Shown here piece after piece: positions 50,725 through 59,643 of a stretch of 64,000 nt of DNA. The stretch covers positions 1 to 64,000 of the forward strand of contig NZ_QYCP01000077.1 of the NCBI RefSeq assembly GCF_025506275.1, given 5' to 3'. Under the pieces are notes generated by a model. The model was not told the origin of the DNA, ran no database searches, and worked only from the letters and a program-made list of their open reading frames with translations. The DNA comes from Brevibacterium permense. Lineage in GTDB: Bacteria > Actinomycetota > Actinomycetes > Actinomycetales > Brevibacteriaceae. The position numbers were made by a program, and so were the translations under genes. How positions within the stretch are numbered: the stretch's first letter is position 1; the number at the start of each line of letters is the position of its first letter.

Positions 50725-51681
50725 ATGAGCAATGGAGCCGAGACGACAGCACTGCAGCAGCCGACCTTCCCGCTGAAGGCACCCGGAACTGCGGTCGTCC
50801 ACGCTGGTCCACGGCATAACCCCCGCATCGTCTCCGTCCCGACCCGCTGCACCGAGCATGTCCTCGAACTCGCGGAAGGCACCGACCTCTTCGCCGCCCT
50901 CGAGCAAGCGCTGACCGACTTCGCCGTGCCCGGCATCATGGCCGAGTTCGTCTCCGGACAGTTCGGCCACATCGACTATGTCCACCCCGCGTACGGCCCT
51001 GATGCCGAGCACCCGATGTCGTTCACCGAAGCATTCAGAGCTGACAGCCCCGCGGAACTTCGCCACGCATCTGCGACGATCGGCTTCCGTGAGGGCACAC
51101 CTTTCTGCCACATCCACGCCTCGTGGACCGAGTCAGAGGGCACGGTCAGGGGCGGACATCTGCTGCCGGGCACGCTGGCAGGACCGTTCGGGCTGACCAT
51201 CCGGCTCTTCGCCCTGCCCGATGCCCGCCTGATCAGCGACGTCGATCCCGAGACAGGGTTCTCCGCCTTCGCACCGCACCCGGTCACACCGGCACACGCC
51301 ACCGCGTCATCATCAACCGCGCCCGACCTCGCCGCGGCAGCCCGCCCCGCTGACTCCGTCGTCTCCCGGATCCGTCCCGGTGAGATCCTCGACGAGGCGG
51401 TCCTCGCCGTCTGCCGCAATGCCGGCTTCGATTCCGCCGAGGTGGTCGCGAGTCTCGGCAGCACGACCGGTGCCGTGTTCACGGGCAGCACCGCCCCGTG
51501 GCCCGCCGTGGAGTTCACGCATCTGAGCGGCACCGTGACCGGAGCACAGAGCACAGCACCGCAGTTCACGCTCTCCGGAGAGGTCGTCGACGTCGACGGA
51601 GAGGTCAGTCCCGGCACACTCGAGCCCGGAGCCAACCCGGTGGCCGTGACCTTCGAGCTCTTCGTCCGCCGCACCGACTGA
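50725..51681 (+). CDS. Tandem PPC/DUF296-domain protein
   Basis: A 318-residue protein with two copies of the PPC (DUF296) fold. Copy 1 (about 35-180) has FVSGQFGHIDYVHPAYG, FCHIHASWTESEGTVRGGHLLPGTLAGPFGLTIRLF with the His residues that bind zinc or ligand in bacterial PPC proteins. Copy 2 (about 215-318) keeps VVASLGSTTGAVFTGSTA and VEFTHLSGTVTG but lacks the histidines. PPC proteins in plants bind AT-rich DNA; bacterial ones are poorly understood. The spacer between copies is Ala/Ser/Pro-rich. It is downstream of and co-directional with the LysR gene. Confidence 0.75.
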   Translation: MSNGAETTALQQPTFPLKAPGTAVVHAGPRHNPRIVSVPTRCTEHVLELAEGTDLFAALEQALTDFAVPGIMAEFVSGQFGHIDYVHPAYGPDAEHPMSFTEAFRADSPAELRHASATIGFREGTPFCHIHASWTESEGTVRGGHLLPGTLAGPFGLTIRLFALPDARLISDVDPETGFSAFAPHPVTPAHATASSSTAPDLAAAARPADSVVSRIRPGEILDEAVLAVCRNAGFDSAEVVASLGSTTGAVFTGSTAPWPAVEFTHLSGTVTGAQSTAPQFTLSGEVVDVDGEVSPGTLEPGANPVAVTFELFVRRTD

Positions 51682-51720
51682 CCGAAGAAGTCGCCCGGCC
51701 AGACCGATCGGCAGACACAA

Positions 51721-51757
51721 CGATCCCCGCACCATCCTGAGGATGATGCGGGGATCG
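51721..51757. terminator. Bidirectional hairpin terminator
   Basis: CGATCCCCGCACCATCC pairs with GGATGATGCGGGGATCG (one mismatch) across TGA. It lies between the convergent DUF296 and SDR genes. Confidence 0.8.
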
Positions 51758-51785
51758 ACTGCTCGCGTCCGAACATTTCACCCGC

Positions 51786-52553
51786 TCACGACATCACGGC
51801 CCCGCCGTCGACACGCAGAATCTGCCCCGTCGTGAACGCGGCACCGTCGGTGGCGAGGTATGCGACTGCCTCGGCGATCTCGTCGGGCTGGCCCATCCTG
51901 TCGAGCGCCTGCCCTGAAGTGTCGTAGTCCTGACCGGCGGTGAGCGCCGACTCGACCGGGCCGGGTGCCACCGAGTTGCACCGGATGCCCTGGCGTCCGT
52001 ACTCCTTGGCCACCCATTTCGTCAGCGCGATGATCCCGCCCTTGCTCGCCGCATATGCCGGACCGGACCTGGCTCCGGCCTCCCCATCGGACACCGCTCC
52101 CCCATTGATGCCCGAGATCGACGAGATGTTGATGATCGACCCACGTCCGGCATCGCACATGTGCGGGTGCACGGCGGCCTTGATGAAGTTGAACGTCCCA
52201 CCGAGGTTGGTCTCGATATCCCGCTGCCACTGCTCGGCAGTGATCTCGTCTATCCCGATGCGCGCGGCCGTGCCAGCATTGTTGACGAGGATGTCGAGGC
52301 CCCCGAACGTCGAAACGAACGAGCCCACGGCGGCTGTCACCTCGTCGGCGTCGCGGACATCGAGTGAGAACGCGGCGAACCGCTGGTTCGGGTACTCCGA
52401 GGCCAACGTTGCGGCAGCCTCCTCGGCGCCTTTGAGATCGACGATCCCCACCGAGGCACCCCGCCTGGCCAATGCGGTGGCGATGGCCAGGCCGATTCCC
52501 TGGGCGGCACCGGTGACCAGCGCCGTCTTGTTCGTGAGCAGATACGGTTCCAT
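51786..52553 (-). CDS. Short-chain dehydrogenase/reductase
   Basis: A 255-residue classical SDR: TGAAQGIGLAIATAL near residue 14, NNAGTA near 90, the catalytic Ser in ISSISG, and YAASKGG as the Tyr/Lys motif. It ends GQILRVDGGAVMS. It lies 108 bp after the TRAP permease gene on the same strand and may be the last gene of the carboxylate operon. In FabG-like relatives it would oxidise or reduce a beta-hydroxy/keto group. Confidence 0.82.
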   Translation of the reverse strand: MEPYLLTNKTALVTGAAQGIGLAIATALARRGASVGIVDLKGAEEAAATLASEYPNQRFAAFSLDVRDADEVTAAVGSFVSTFGGLDILVNNAGTAARIGIDEITAEQWQRDIETNLGGTFNFIKAAVHPHMCDAGRGSIINISSISGINGGAVSDGEAGARSGPAYAASKGGIIALTKWVAKEYGRQGIRCNSVAPGPVESALTAGQDYDTSGQALDRMGQPDEIAEAVAYLATDGAAFTTGQILRVDGGAVMS

Positions 52554-52661
52554 GATTCTCCTTCGACTGAGTTGAGTGAGGCGTGAGATCCCCGACCGAA
52601 CGGCAGGCTCCTGCCGGCACCGGCGCGCGAAGGCACCGATGCCGGACTCCGACGGCCCTGA

Positions 52662-54158
52662 CTACCCGACCCCGAGCAGGTCGGGCAGCCAGTTCGAGAT
52701 CGCCGGGATGTAGGTGATGAGCAGCAGGGCGATGATCGCGCAGATGAGGAACGGCATGATCCCGCGCACGACCTCCTCGAGCTTGACCTTCCCGATGCCG
52801 GCACCCACGTAGAGATTGAGCCCGACCGGCGGCGTGAACAGGCCGATTGCCAAGTTGACTGTCATGAACACACCGATAGTCGTCATGTCCACGCCCACGC
52901 CGATGAGGATCGGCACGAGGATCGGGATGAACAGGTAGAACGCGCTGATCGCGTCGACGAAGGCGCCGACGATGAGCAGGATGATCGTGATCGCCGCGAG
53001 GATGAGGTATTTGTTGTCCGTCACGCCCAGCACGGCAGTCGAGATCCGGTCGGCCACACCCTCGACGGTGATGACATACGAGAAGAGGCTGGCCACGCCG
53101 ACGATGAACATGATGACCGCGGTCGAGACCCCGGACTCGAGGAACACCTTCGGCATGTCCTTCCAGGTCAGCTCCCGGTAGACGAACACCCCGACGATGA
53201 GCGCGTACACGGATGCGACGGCTCCCGCCTCGGTGGGTGTGAAGATTCCGCCGTAGATCCCGCCGAGGATGATCACCGGGATGAGCAGGCCGGGGATGGC
53301 CTTGACCAGCGCAGTGAGGATCTCGCCGAACCCGCCTGCGGGATTGACCGTGACCGTCGGATCCGCGGTTCCGACGCCGGCTCCGGCTCCGGAGGATCCG
53401 GACCTCGCCGAGGCGGCCTTCCCATTCGTCGTCAGCAGCTGAGTCCTGCCCGCTGCCGCACCGTCACCCGAACCGGTCGCAGACGCCCCGGTCGACGCGG
53501 ACCCGGATCCCGCCTCGGCGCCGGTCTTGGCCCTCACGGGCAGACCGGCGAGCTCACGCACCCTGGGTACGAACAGGGCGGCGATGAAGAACGCAGCGGC
53601 CATGATGATGCCGGGCACGATGCCGGCGATGAACAGCCGGGAGATCGAGATCTTGCCGAACTCGGCGGCGACGACGGCGAAGATGATGAACGCAATCGAC
53701 GGCGGCACGACGATGCCCATCGATCCTGAGGCCGCGACGAGGGAGACCGCGTGCTTCTTCTGGTATCCGTTGCGCACGAGCGCGGGGATGAGGATCGCAC
53801 CGATCGCGGCCACGGTGGCCGGTCCTGACCCGGAGATCGCGGAGAAGAAGAACGCGGAGATGATCGTCACCGCGGCCAGGCCGTGGCGCAGGCGTCCGAA
53901 GATGAGGAACGCGAGGTCGACGAGTCGCTGCGAGATGCCCGTGTACTGCATGACGATGCCCGCGAGGATGAAGAACGGGATCGCCAGCAGCGTGCCCGAG
54001 CTCATCGACGGGAACATCACCGAGGGCACGACATCGAGGACCTGCACACCGTCGGTGGTCACCAGGGTGACGACGGCGGACAGCCCGAGGGCGAAGGCGA
54101 CGGGGATCCCGAGACCGAGGAAGAGGAAGAAGCTGCCGAAGAGCAGGAGCGCGATCAT
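52662..54158 (-). CDS. dctM: TRAP transporter large permease with linker insertion
   Basis: A 498-residue DctM-type permease with 12 or so membrane segments: FLFLGLGIPVAFALGLSAVV, LLAIPFFILAGIVMQYTGIS and FTPPVGLNLYVGAGIGKVKLEEV are family hallmarks. A usual DctM is about 425-430 residues. The excess is a roughly 65-residue Gly/Ser/Ala/Thr-rich linker after residue 210 that includes TNGKAASARSGSSG and a copy of GCCGAGGCGGCC (53407-53418). Its ATG overlaps the DctQ stop by 4 bp. Confidence 0.88.
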   Translation of the reverse strand: MIALLLFGSFFLFLGLGIPVAFALGLSAVVTLVTTDGVQVLDVVPSVMFPSMSSGTLLAIPFFILAGIVMQYTGISQRLVDLAFLIFGRLRHGLAAVTIISAFFFSAISGSGPATVAAIGAILIPALVRNGYQKKHAVSLVAASGSMGIVVPPSIAFIIFAVVAAEFGKISISRLFIAGIVPGIIMAAAFFIAALFVPRVRELAGLPVRAKTGAEAGSGSASTGASATGSGDGAAAGRTQLLTTNGKAASARSGSSGAGAGVGTADPTVTVNPAGGFGEILTALVKAIPGLLIPVIILGGIYGGIFTPTEAGAVASVYALIVGVFVYRELTWKDMPKVFLESGVSTAVIMFIVGVASLFSYVITVEGVADRISTAVLGVTDNKYLILAAITIILLIVGAFVDAISAFYLFIPILVPILIGVGVDMTTIGVFMTVNLAIGLFTPPVGLNLYVGAGIGKVKLEEVVRGIMPFLICAIIALLLITYIPAISNWLPDLLGVG

Positions 54159-54709
54159 TTCCGGCCTCCCTTGACATCGGACGAGAATTCGGACGAATCG
54201 ATGGTCGGGGCAGCTTCGCTGGCGAGTCTCTCGACGACCGCCTCGGCGGATGTGTCCTCATGCAGAGCCGTCCGCAGGGCCTGAAGGCTGCGGATGATTC
54301 CGAGCAGACCGGCCAAGGGGATGGACAGGGTGAACAGCCATTGCGGGATGCCCAGCGATGGTGTCGCTCGGCCGCGCAGGCCCTGCGCGATCGTCATCTC
54401 CCCGCCCCAGATGAGGAGGACGGCGAGGAAGACGACGATGAGAGCGGTGCCCGTGATGAGCAGAGTCCGACGGACGCTGCCCTTCGCATTGTCGACGAGG
54501 TAGGAGAACCCGAGATGCGCGCCGAGGCGGATCCCGACGACCGCTCCCATCATCGTGAGCACGACGAGGAGATTGATGGTGATCTCCTCGGAGAATGCCA
54601 GCGAGGCCTTGAAGATGTAGCGGGAGAGGACGTTGACGAAGGTGACGAGGACGATCACCATGAATGAGGCGATGACGACCCAGTCCTCGAAGAATCTGAT
54701 GACTCTCAT
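54155..54709 (-). CDS. dctQ: TRAP transporter small permease
   Basis: A 184-residue DctQ protein with four membrane segments. FVNVLSRYIFKASLAFSEEITINLLV is the family signature, and MMGAVVGIRLGAHLGFSYL follows. The ATG at 54709 has AAGGACTG upstream, immediately after the binding-protein gene. It joins DctM to form the membrane component. Confidence 0.87.
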   Translation of the reverse strand: MRVIRFFEDWVVIASFMVIVLVTFVNVLSRYIFKASLAFSEEITINLLVVLTMMGAVVGIRLGAHLGFSYLVDNAKGSVRRTLLITGTALIVVFLAVLLIWGGEMTIAQGLRGRATPSLGIPQWLFTLSIPLAGLLGIIRSLQALRTALHEDTSAEAVVERLASEAAPTIDSSEFSSDVKGGRK

Positions 54710-54710
54710 C

Positions 54711-55751
54711 TCACAGTCCTTTCGGGATGAACGCCTGGGACATGTCCGGTCCCCAGACCTTGCGGTATTCGCTGTAGATCGGACCCAGCTTGGCGCGGAA
54801 GGCGTCTTTCTCCTCGTCGCTGAGTTCGTTGACCTCCATGCCCGAGTCCTCGAGTTCGGCGATGAGCTTCTGCTCGCCGTCGCGGTTCTTCCTGATCTGG
54901 AAGTCGTTGGCCTCACCGGCAAGTCGGCTCACGAGCTTCTGGTCCTCCGGCGACAGCGAGTCATAGAGGTCCTTGTTGACGCCGAGGATGAGCGGGTCGT
55001 AGGAGTAGTTCCACAGCGTCAGGTACGGCTGGACCTCCTGCAGGTTCGCCGAGTAGATGACGTCGATCGGGTTCTCCTGACCGTCGATGGCTCCCTGCTG
55101 CAGGGCGGTGAAGACCTCGCCGAAGGGCATCGTCGTCGGATTCGCACCGATCTGCCGGTAGAGGTCGGTGTACATGCCGAAGCCGGGGATGCGGAACTTC
55201 ATCCCCTTCATGTCTTCGGGCGTGTGGATGGGCCGGTGTGTGTTCGTCAGCTGCCGCATCCCGGATTCGCCGAAGCCGAGCAGATGCACTCCGCGTTCGG
55301 CGAGGTAGTCGGAGTAGACGTCCCCGCCGGCTCCTGCGAGCGCCTTCTGGCCGTCCTCGACGGAGTCGAAGACGAAGGGGGCGGTGACGGCGCCGAAGCG
55401 CGGGTCGACGCCGGCGTAGATGATCGGCGAGTTGTAGGAGAAGTCCTTCGCCCCGTCCATGAGCTGTTCGACTCCGGCCGTAGGTTCACCGGCGGAGAGC
55501 CGTTCGTTGGTGAAGATCTTCATCGTGATCCGGCCATCGGTCTCAGTTTCGAGGTCCTTCGCGAACTTCTCCGCCGCGAGGTACCACGTGCTCGTCGAGC
55601 CCGTCGTCACCGTCATCTTCCACCGGTAGCGTTGTTTTCCGTCGTCGGTGGTGCCGAAGTTCGTTCCGCACCCTGCCAGCAGCAGGGCGCACACCATCAG
55701 TACGGCGGACCAGACGAGCATGGTTCTCGTCGTCCGTGTTCTCGGCACCAT
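54711..55751 (-). CDS. dctP: TRAP transporter substrate-binding lipoprotein
   Basis: A 346-residue DctP-family protein. The signal peptide ends in LLLAGC with lipobox Cys28. GMKFRIPGFGMYTDLYRQIGANPTTMPFGEVFTALQQGAIDGQENPI contains the carboxylate-binding arginine region. These proteins bind organic acids. The start at 55751 follows AAGGAGG. A 170-bp gap to the SDR upstream carries variant 12-mers. Confidence 0.88.
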   Translation of the reverse strand: MVPRTRTTRTMLVWSAVLMVCALLLAGCGTNFGTTDDGKQRYRWKMTVTTGSTSTWYLAAEKFAKDLETETDGRITMKIFTNERLSAGEPTAGVEQLMDGAKDFSYNSPIIYAGVDPRFGAVTAPFVFDSVEDGQKALAGAGGDVYSDYLAERGVHLLGFGESGMRQLTNTHRPIHTPEDMKGMKFRIPGFGMYTDLYRQIGANPTTMPFGEVFTALQQGAIDGQENPIDVIYSANLQEVQPYLTLWNYSYDPLILGVNKDLYDSLSPEDQKLVSRLAGEANDFQIRKNRDGEQKLIAELEDSGMEVNELSDEEKDAFRAKLGPIYSEYRKVWGPDMSQAFIPKGL

Positions 55752-55922
55752 TGCCTCCTTGATTTCCGTTATTCCACTGTCTTTGAGTTCGGCGGGGTCA
55801 GGCCCCGACCGCGGTGAATTCCCTCGCGGAGGCGGCGCTCGAGTCTGCGTTCACGTGCCCGGCCGCGGCGGCTGGGTCCTCCCTCGCCGAGGTGGCGCGC
55901 GCCTTGTGCACGTCCGTCCGCG

Positions 55923-56828
55923 TCATCGTTTCGGCATCCCCGCATAATGCGTCAGTCCCCCATCGACGGGGATGAGCGTGGAGTTGATGTAGGCCGATTC
56001 GCTTGATGCGAGGAACACCGCGAGGTCCGCGACGTCCTCGGGCCGACCCATCTTCCCCGTCGGTGACTGCGCGTGCCGGGCGGCGAGCATCTCCTCGACC
56101 GAGCCATAGTGGCCCGAGATCGAGCGGTGGATGAGCGGGGTCTCGATGAGGCCCGGGGCGATCGAGTTCGCACGGATGCCTTCAGAGGCATACTGCGCGC
56201 CGACGACCTTCGTCAGTTCGATGAGCCCGGCCTTCGACGCCGCATACGCCGGGTAGTCATACCCCATGTAGCGCATGCCGCCGACCGAGGACACCGTGAT
56301 GATCGACCCGTGCCCGGCCGCGCGCATATGCGGCAGAGCATGTTTGATCGCGGAGAACGCTCCGGTGAGGTTGATGTCGAGGGCGCGCCGGAAGCCGTCG
56401 GTGTCGAGTTCGTCGACTCCCCCGTTGACGACGATGCCGACGTTGTAGTGGAGCACGGTGGGCCCGCCGAGGCGGTCGGCGCAGTGCGCGAACGCCGCGG
56501 CCAGGGAGTCTTCGTCGCCGACATCGGCGACGACCGTGGTCAGCTGAGCGTCGAGATCAACCCCACCGAGGTGGCCCCGCCCGGCTGTGTCCGCCCCGTT
56601 CGAGTCGGCCTGAGCGGCCGCCTCGGCGAGGGCCCGTGTCGCTTCGTCAAGCGCCCTCGGGTCGCGGTCGACGATGCAGACCTTCGCCCCCTCGCGCAGG
56701 AATCCTATCGCCGCAGCGAAGCCGTTGTTCACCTCCCCGTCCGGAGTGCCGCAGCCGATGGCCATGATCGTCGTGCCGACTAACCTACCTGTCGGCACTG
56801 ACACGGCTGCCGTCCCTGTCGTGTTCAT
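55923..56828 (-). CDS. Short-chain dehydrogenase/reductase with linker insertion
   Basis: A 301-residue SDR with unusual features. The N-terminal cofactor segment reads IMAIGCGTPDGEVNNGFAAAIGFLREGAKVCIVDRD, departing from the normal TGxxxGIG loop. VSSVGG and YAASKAGLIEL provide the catalytic Ser/Tyr/Lys. A 30-residue Ala/Asp/Gly-rich insertion (ALAEAAAQADSNGADTAGRG) follows the first Rossmann half and contains one 12-mer in the opposite strand sense (56616-56627). The start overlaps the acyl-CoA synthetase stop by 4 bp, so a role in oxidising a CoA-linked intermediate is likely. Confidence 0.8.
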   Translation of the reverse strand: MNTTGTAAVSVPTGRLVGTTIMAIGCGTPDGEVNNGFAAAIGFLREGAKVCIVDRDPRALDEATRALAEAAAQADSNGADTAGRGHLGGVDLDAQLTTVVADVGDEDSLAAAFAHCADRLGGPTVLHYNVGIVVNGGVDELDTDGFRRALDINLTGAFSAIKHALPHMRAAGHGSIITVSSVGGMRYMGYDYPAYAASKAGLIELTKVVGAQYASEGIRANSIAPGLIETPLIHRSISGHYGSVEEMLAARHAQSPTGKMGRPEDVADLAVFLASSESAYINSTLIPVDGGLTHYAGMPKR

Positions 56829-58480
56829 CGTGCGCTGCCCCGTCCTTGGGAGTATTCGGCCTTGAGTTCCTTGCGTGCGAGTTTGCCGTAGGCGGTGACC
56901 GGCATGGTCTCGACGAAGTGGATCTCCTTGGGCACCTTGTATTTCGCCAGCCCCGACTTGCACAGCGCGGTCAGCCGTTCGGCCAGTTCATCCGCATCGG
57001 CCTCGGCGCCACCGGCACCTCCATCGCCGGCACCTTCGTTCCCGATCGATGTCGCTCGCTCGATGACGGCCACGCCGATCTCGCCCCACTGCGGGTCGGG
57101 CACGCCCACGACGACGGCCTGGGCCACCTCGGTGTCTGTAAGAAGGAGCTCCTCGATCTCGCGGGGGTAGACGTTCGAACCGCCGGAGATGTACATATCG
57201 GACTTGCGGCCGGTGAGGAACAGGTACCCGCGTTCGTCGAGGTAGCCGACGTCGCCGGTGTGGAAGAGTCCTCCGGCGAAGGATTCGGCGTTCGCATCGG
57301 GGCGACCGAGATAGCCGGCGCACACGGTCGGCCCGGCCACGCAGACTTCGCCCTGCTCACCAGCGGGCAGTTGAGCGCCGGTCTCGTCGACGATGACGAT
57401 CTCGACCCCGGTGCGGGCGCGGCCGCAGGTGCCGATTCCGGCATCGTCGACGGGGATGGCTCCGTGGTCTTCGGGGCGGAGGATCGTGATCGCTCCGGTC
57501 ACCTCGGCGAGTCCGAAGTACTGGACGAGGCAGGGCCCGAGCCTCTCGAGCGCCCGGGCTTGGTCGGCTGCGAGCATCGGGGCTCCGGCGTAGATGACGC
57601 GCTCGAGGGTGTGGTCTTCGGGTCCGCGGCCCAACGGGTAACCGGAGGCGATGCGGTTGAGGATGGTCGGGACGGTGAATGCGTTCGTGATTCCGTAGGC
57701 GTCGATCGCCGGCCACAGGGACTCCACGCTGGGCTTGCCGCCCGGGTGGATGATCGACGGAGTACCGCCGAAGACCTGCCCGAGCATGTGGATGCCCGCC
57801 CCGTGCGACAGCGGCGCGAGCACGAGGGACGCCCCCGTCTCGTCCTCGTTAGGGAAAAGATCGCAGCGGTGATTCATGAGCACCGCGCCGAGGTGGCGGT
57901 GCGTAAACGTCGCGGCCTTGGGTCGCCCGGTCGACCCGGAGGTGAAGAAGTACCAGCAGGGGTCGTCCTCGTCGACTGTCGAGTCGACGGCCTCTGCCGG
58001 TGCGGCTGCCGCCTGCGCCGTGGGCAGTTCTCCGATCCAGTAGACGGGACCGGTGAAGCCGGAGTCCTTGAAGGCGGTGACGAAGTCGGTGTGGGCACGG
58101 TCGGCGATTACGGCGGCGGGGGCCACCTCGGCGCTGATGCCGAGCAGCTCCTCGGTCGACAGGGCCGCGTTCGGTGGGGCGATGACGCCACCGGAGCGCA
58201 GGATGCCCCAGAAGGACTGGATCACCTCGGCGTGGTTGGCCGAGACGAGGAGGACGGTGTCGCGGCGGTCGACGCCGCCGGCTTGGAGGGCAGCGGCGAG
58301 CGCTTCGGCGCGAGCGTCAAGTTCGGCCCAGGTCCAGCGCTGCCCGTGATCGTCGTCGACGACGGCGAGGCGGTCGGGGATCCGGCGGGCGGTCTGGGTG
58401 AGGAAGTGGGACACGTTGACCCCGCGCCGAGGCGTGGGAGTGAAGTCCTTCGCCGGGGACGTCTGAGAGATGGCGCGCAT
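56825..58480 (-). CDS. Acyl-CoA synthetase (AMP-forming)
   Basis: A 551-residue adenylate-forming ligase. The P-loop YFFTSGSTGRPKAATFTH is near residue 180, YFGLAEVTGA is the A5 motif, and GGLFHTGDVGYLDERGYLFLTGR and SGGSNVYPREIEELLL are A7/A8. Lys in TAYGKLARKEL near the C-terminus is the catalytic lysine. A Gly/Ala/Glu-rich insertion lies near residue 490. It activates a carboxylic acid as CoA thioester; a TRAP transporter is encoded downstream and a thiolase upstream, so the imported acid is likely its substrate. The ATG overlaps the thiolase stop (TGATG). Confidence 0.87.
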   Translation of the reverse strand: MRAISQTSPAKDFTPTPRRGVNVSHFLTQTARRIPDRLAVVDDDHGQRWTWAELDARAEALAAALQAGGVDRRDTVLLVSANHAEVIQSFWGILRSGGVIAPPNAALSTEELLGISAEVAPAAVIADRAHTDFVTAFKDSGFTGPVYWIGELPTAQAAAAPAEAVDSTVDEDDPCWYFFTSGSTGRPKAATFTHRHLGAVLMNHRCDLFPNEDETGASLVLAPLSHGAGIHMLGQVFGGTPSIIHPGGKPSVESLWPAIDAYGITNAFTVPTILNRIASGYPLGRGPEDHTLERVIYAGAPMLAADQARALERLGPCLVQYFGLAEVTGAITILRPEDHGAIPVDDAGIGTCGRARTGVEIVIVDETGAQLPAGEQGEVCVAGPTVCAGYLGRPDANAESFAGGLFHTGDVGYLDERGYLFLTGRKSDMYISGGSNVYPREIEELLLTDTEVAQAVVVGVPDPQWGEIGVAVIERATSIGNEGAGDGGAGGAEADADELAERLTALCKSGLAKYKVPKEIHFVETMPVTAYGKLARKELKAEYSQGRGSAR

Positions 58481-59643
58481 CAGCGGATGCGTTCGAGGAC
58501 GGAGGCGAAATTCGACACGGCGGCACCGCCCATATTGAAGACTCCGGCGAGTTCCGGGGTCTCGATCTGGATGCCGGGCGAGCGGCCGGTCAGCTGTGCG
58601 GCGGCGAGGGCGTGCATGGACACACCGGTGGCGCCGATGGGGTGGCCCTTGGCCTTGAGTCCGCCGGAGGGGTTGACGGGCAGGCGGCCGCCGACCTCGG
58701 TGGCACCGTCGTCGAGCAGGGTGTGACCCTGGCCGGGGGCGGCGAGTCCGAAGGCTTCGTATTCGAGGAGTTCGGCGATGGTGAAGCAGTCGTGCGTCTC
58801 GAGGAAGTCGAGGTCGTCGATGCCGATGCCGGCGGCTGTGAGCGCCTGCTCCATAGCGGCGCGGGCGCCGGCCATCTCGAGCGGGTCACGTTGGGACAGC
58901 GGCAGGACGTCGTTGGCGTTGCCCATTCCTCTCCAGGTCACGGCTTGGGGTGCGGAGGCGGCGACATCCTCGGCGGCCAGGACCAGGGCCGCGGCCCCGT
59001 CGGAGACCATCGAGCAGTCGGTGCGGCGCAGGGGTTCGGCGACGTACGGGTTCTTCTCGCTCACAGTGTTGCAGAACTCGAAGCCGAGGTCCTTCTGCAT
59101 ATGGGCGAGCGGATTCTGCGATCCGTTGGCGTGGTTCTTCGCGGCGATCTTGGCCAGTGTCTCCGAGTGGTCGCCATAGCGGTCGAAGTACTGGCGGGCG
59201 ATCTCGCCGAAGACTCCGGCGAAGGATTTGAAGTGCTCTTCCTCTTCCCGGAAGCTGGCGCTGAGCAGGACTTCGTTGACGTCGTGGCCGGAAGCCTGGG
59301 TCATGCGTTCGGCGCCGATGACCAGGGCGGTCCTGTGGCGGCCGGCGGCAATGGAGTCGTGGGCTGCGAAGATCGCGGCGGAACCGGTGGCGCAGGCGTT
59401 CTCGTGCCGGTGGGCGGGCGTGCGGGCGAGTTCAGGGAACACGGTGCCCGGCAGTGCGGCTTCGAAGCCTTGGCGGGAGAGTCCGTTGTTGAAGACGCCG
59501 ACGTGGATGACGTCGATGTCGGCCGGTTCCAGTCCCGCCTCGGCGATGGCGTCGCGGGCAACGTCGGCCATCATCTGGGGCAGCGGTGATTCGGATCGTC
59601 CGAACTTGCCGTGGGACCAGCCGATGATCGCAGGTGAGGACAT
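58480..59643 (-). CDS. Thiolase-family acetyl-CoA acyltransferase (SCP-x type)
   Basis: A 387-residue thiolase-fold protein of the lipid-transfer (SCP-x) branch. ENACATGSAA holds the nucleophile Cys84, LETHDCFTIAELL and GHPIGATGVSMHALAAAQLTG hold the histidines, and VFNMGGAAVSNFASVL closes the fold. It would cleave a beta-ketoacyl-CoA (thiolysis) formed from the imported acid. ATG 59643 has GAAGGAG upstream; a much longer upstream reading crosses a repeat-rich intergenic region and is rejected. It is the first gene of the thiolase-ligase-SDR-TRAP transporter group. Confidence 0.85.
   Translation of the reverse strand: MSSPAIIGWSHGKFGRSESPLPQMMADVARDAIAEAGLEPADIDVIHVGVFNNGLSRQGFEAALPGTVFPELARTPAHRHENACATGSAAIFAAHDSIAAGRHRTALVIGAERMTQASGHDVNEVLLSASFREEEEHFKSFAGVFGEIARQYFDRYGDHSETLAKIAAKNHANGSQNPLAHMQKDLGFEFCNTVSEKNPYVAEPLRRTDCSMVSDGAAALVLAAEDVAASAPQAVTWRGMGNANDVLPLSQRDPLEMAGARAAMEQALTAAGIGIDDLDFLETHDCFTIAELLEYEAFGLAAPGQGHTLLDDGATEVGGRLPVNPSGGLKAKGHPIGATGVSMHALAAAQLTGRSPGIQIETPELAGVFNMGGAAVSNFASVLERIR

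Noticed and set aside
56846..58726. 626-residue plus-strand open frame
   Set aside because: It is antisense to the acyl-CoA synthetase and thiolase genes, whose catalytic motifs are intact.
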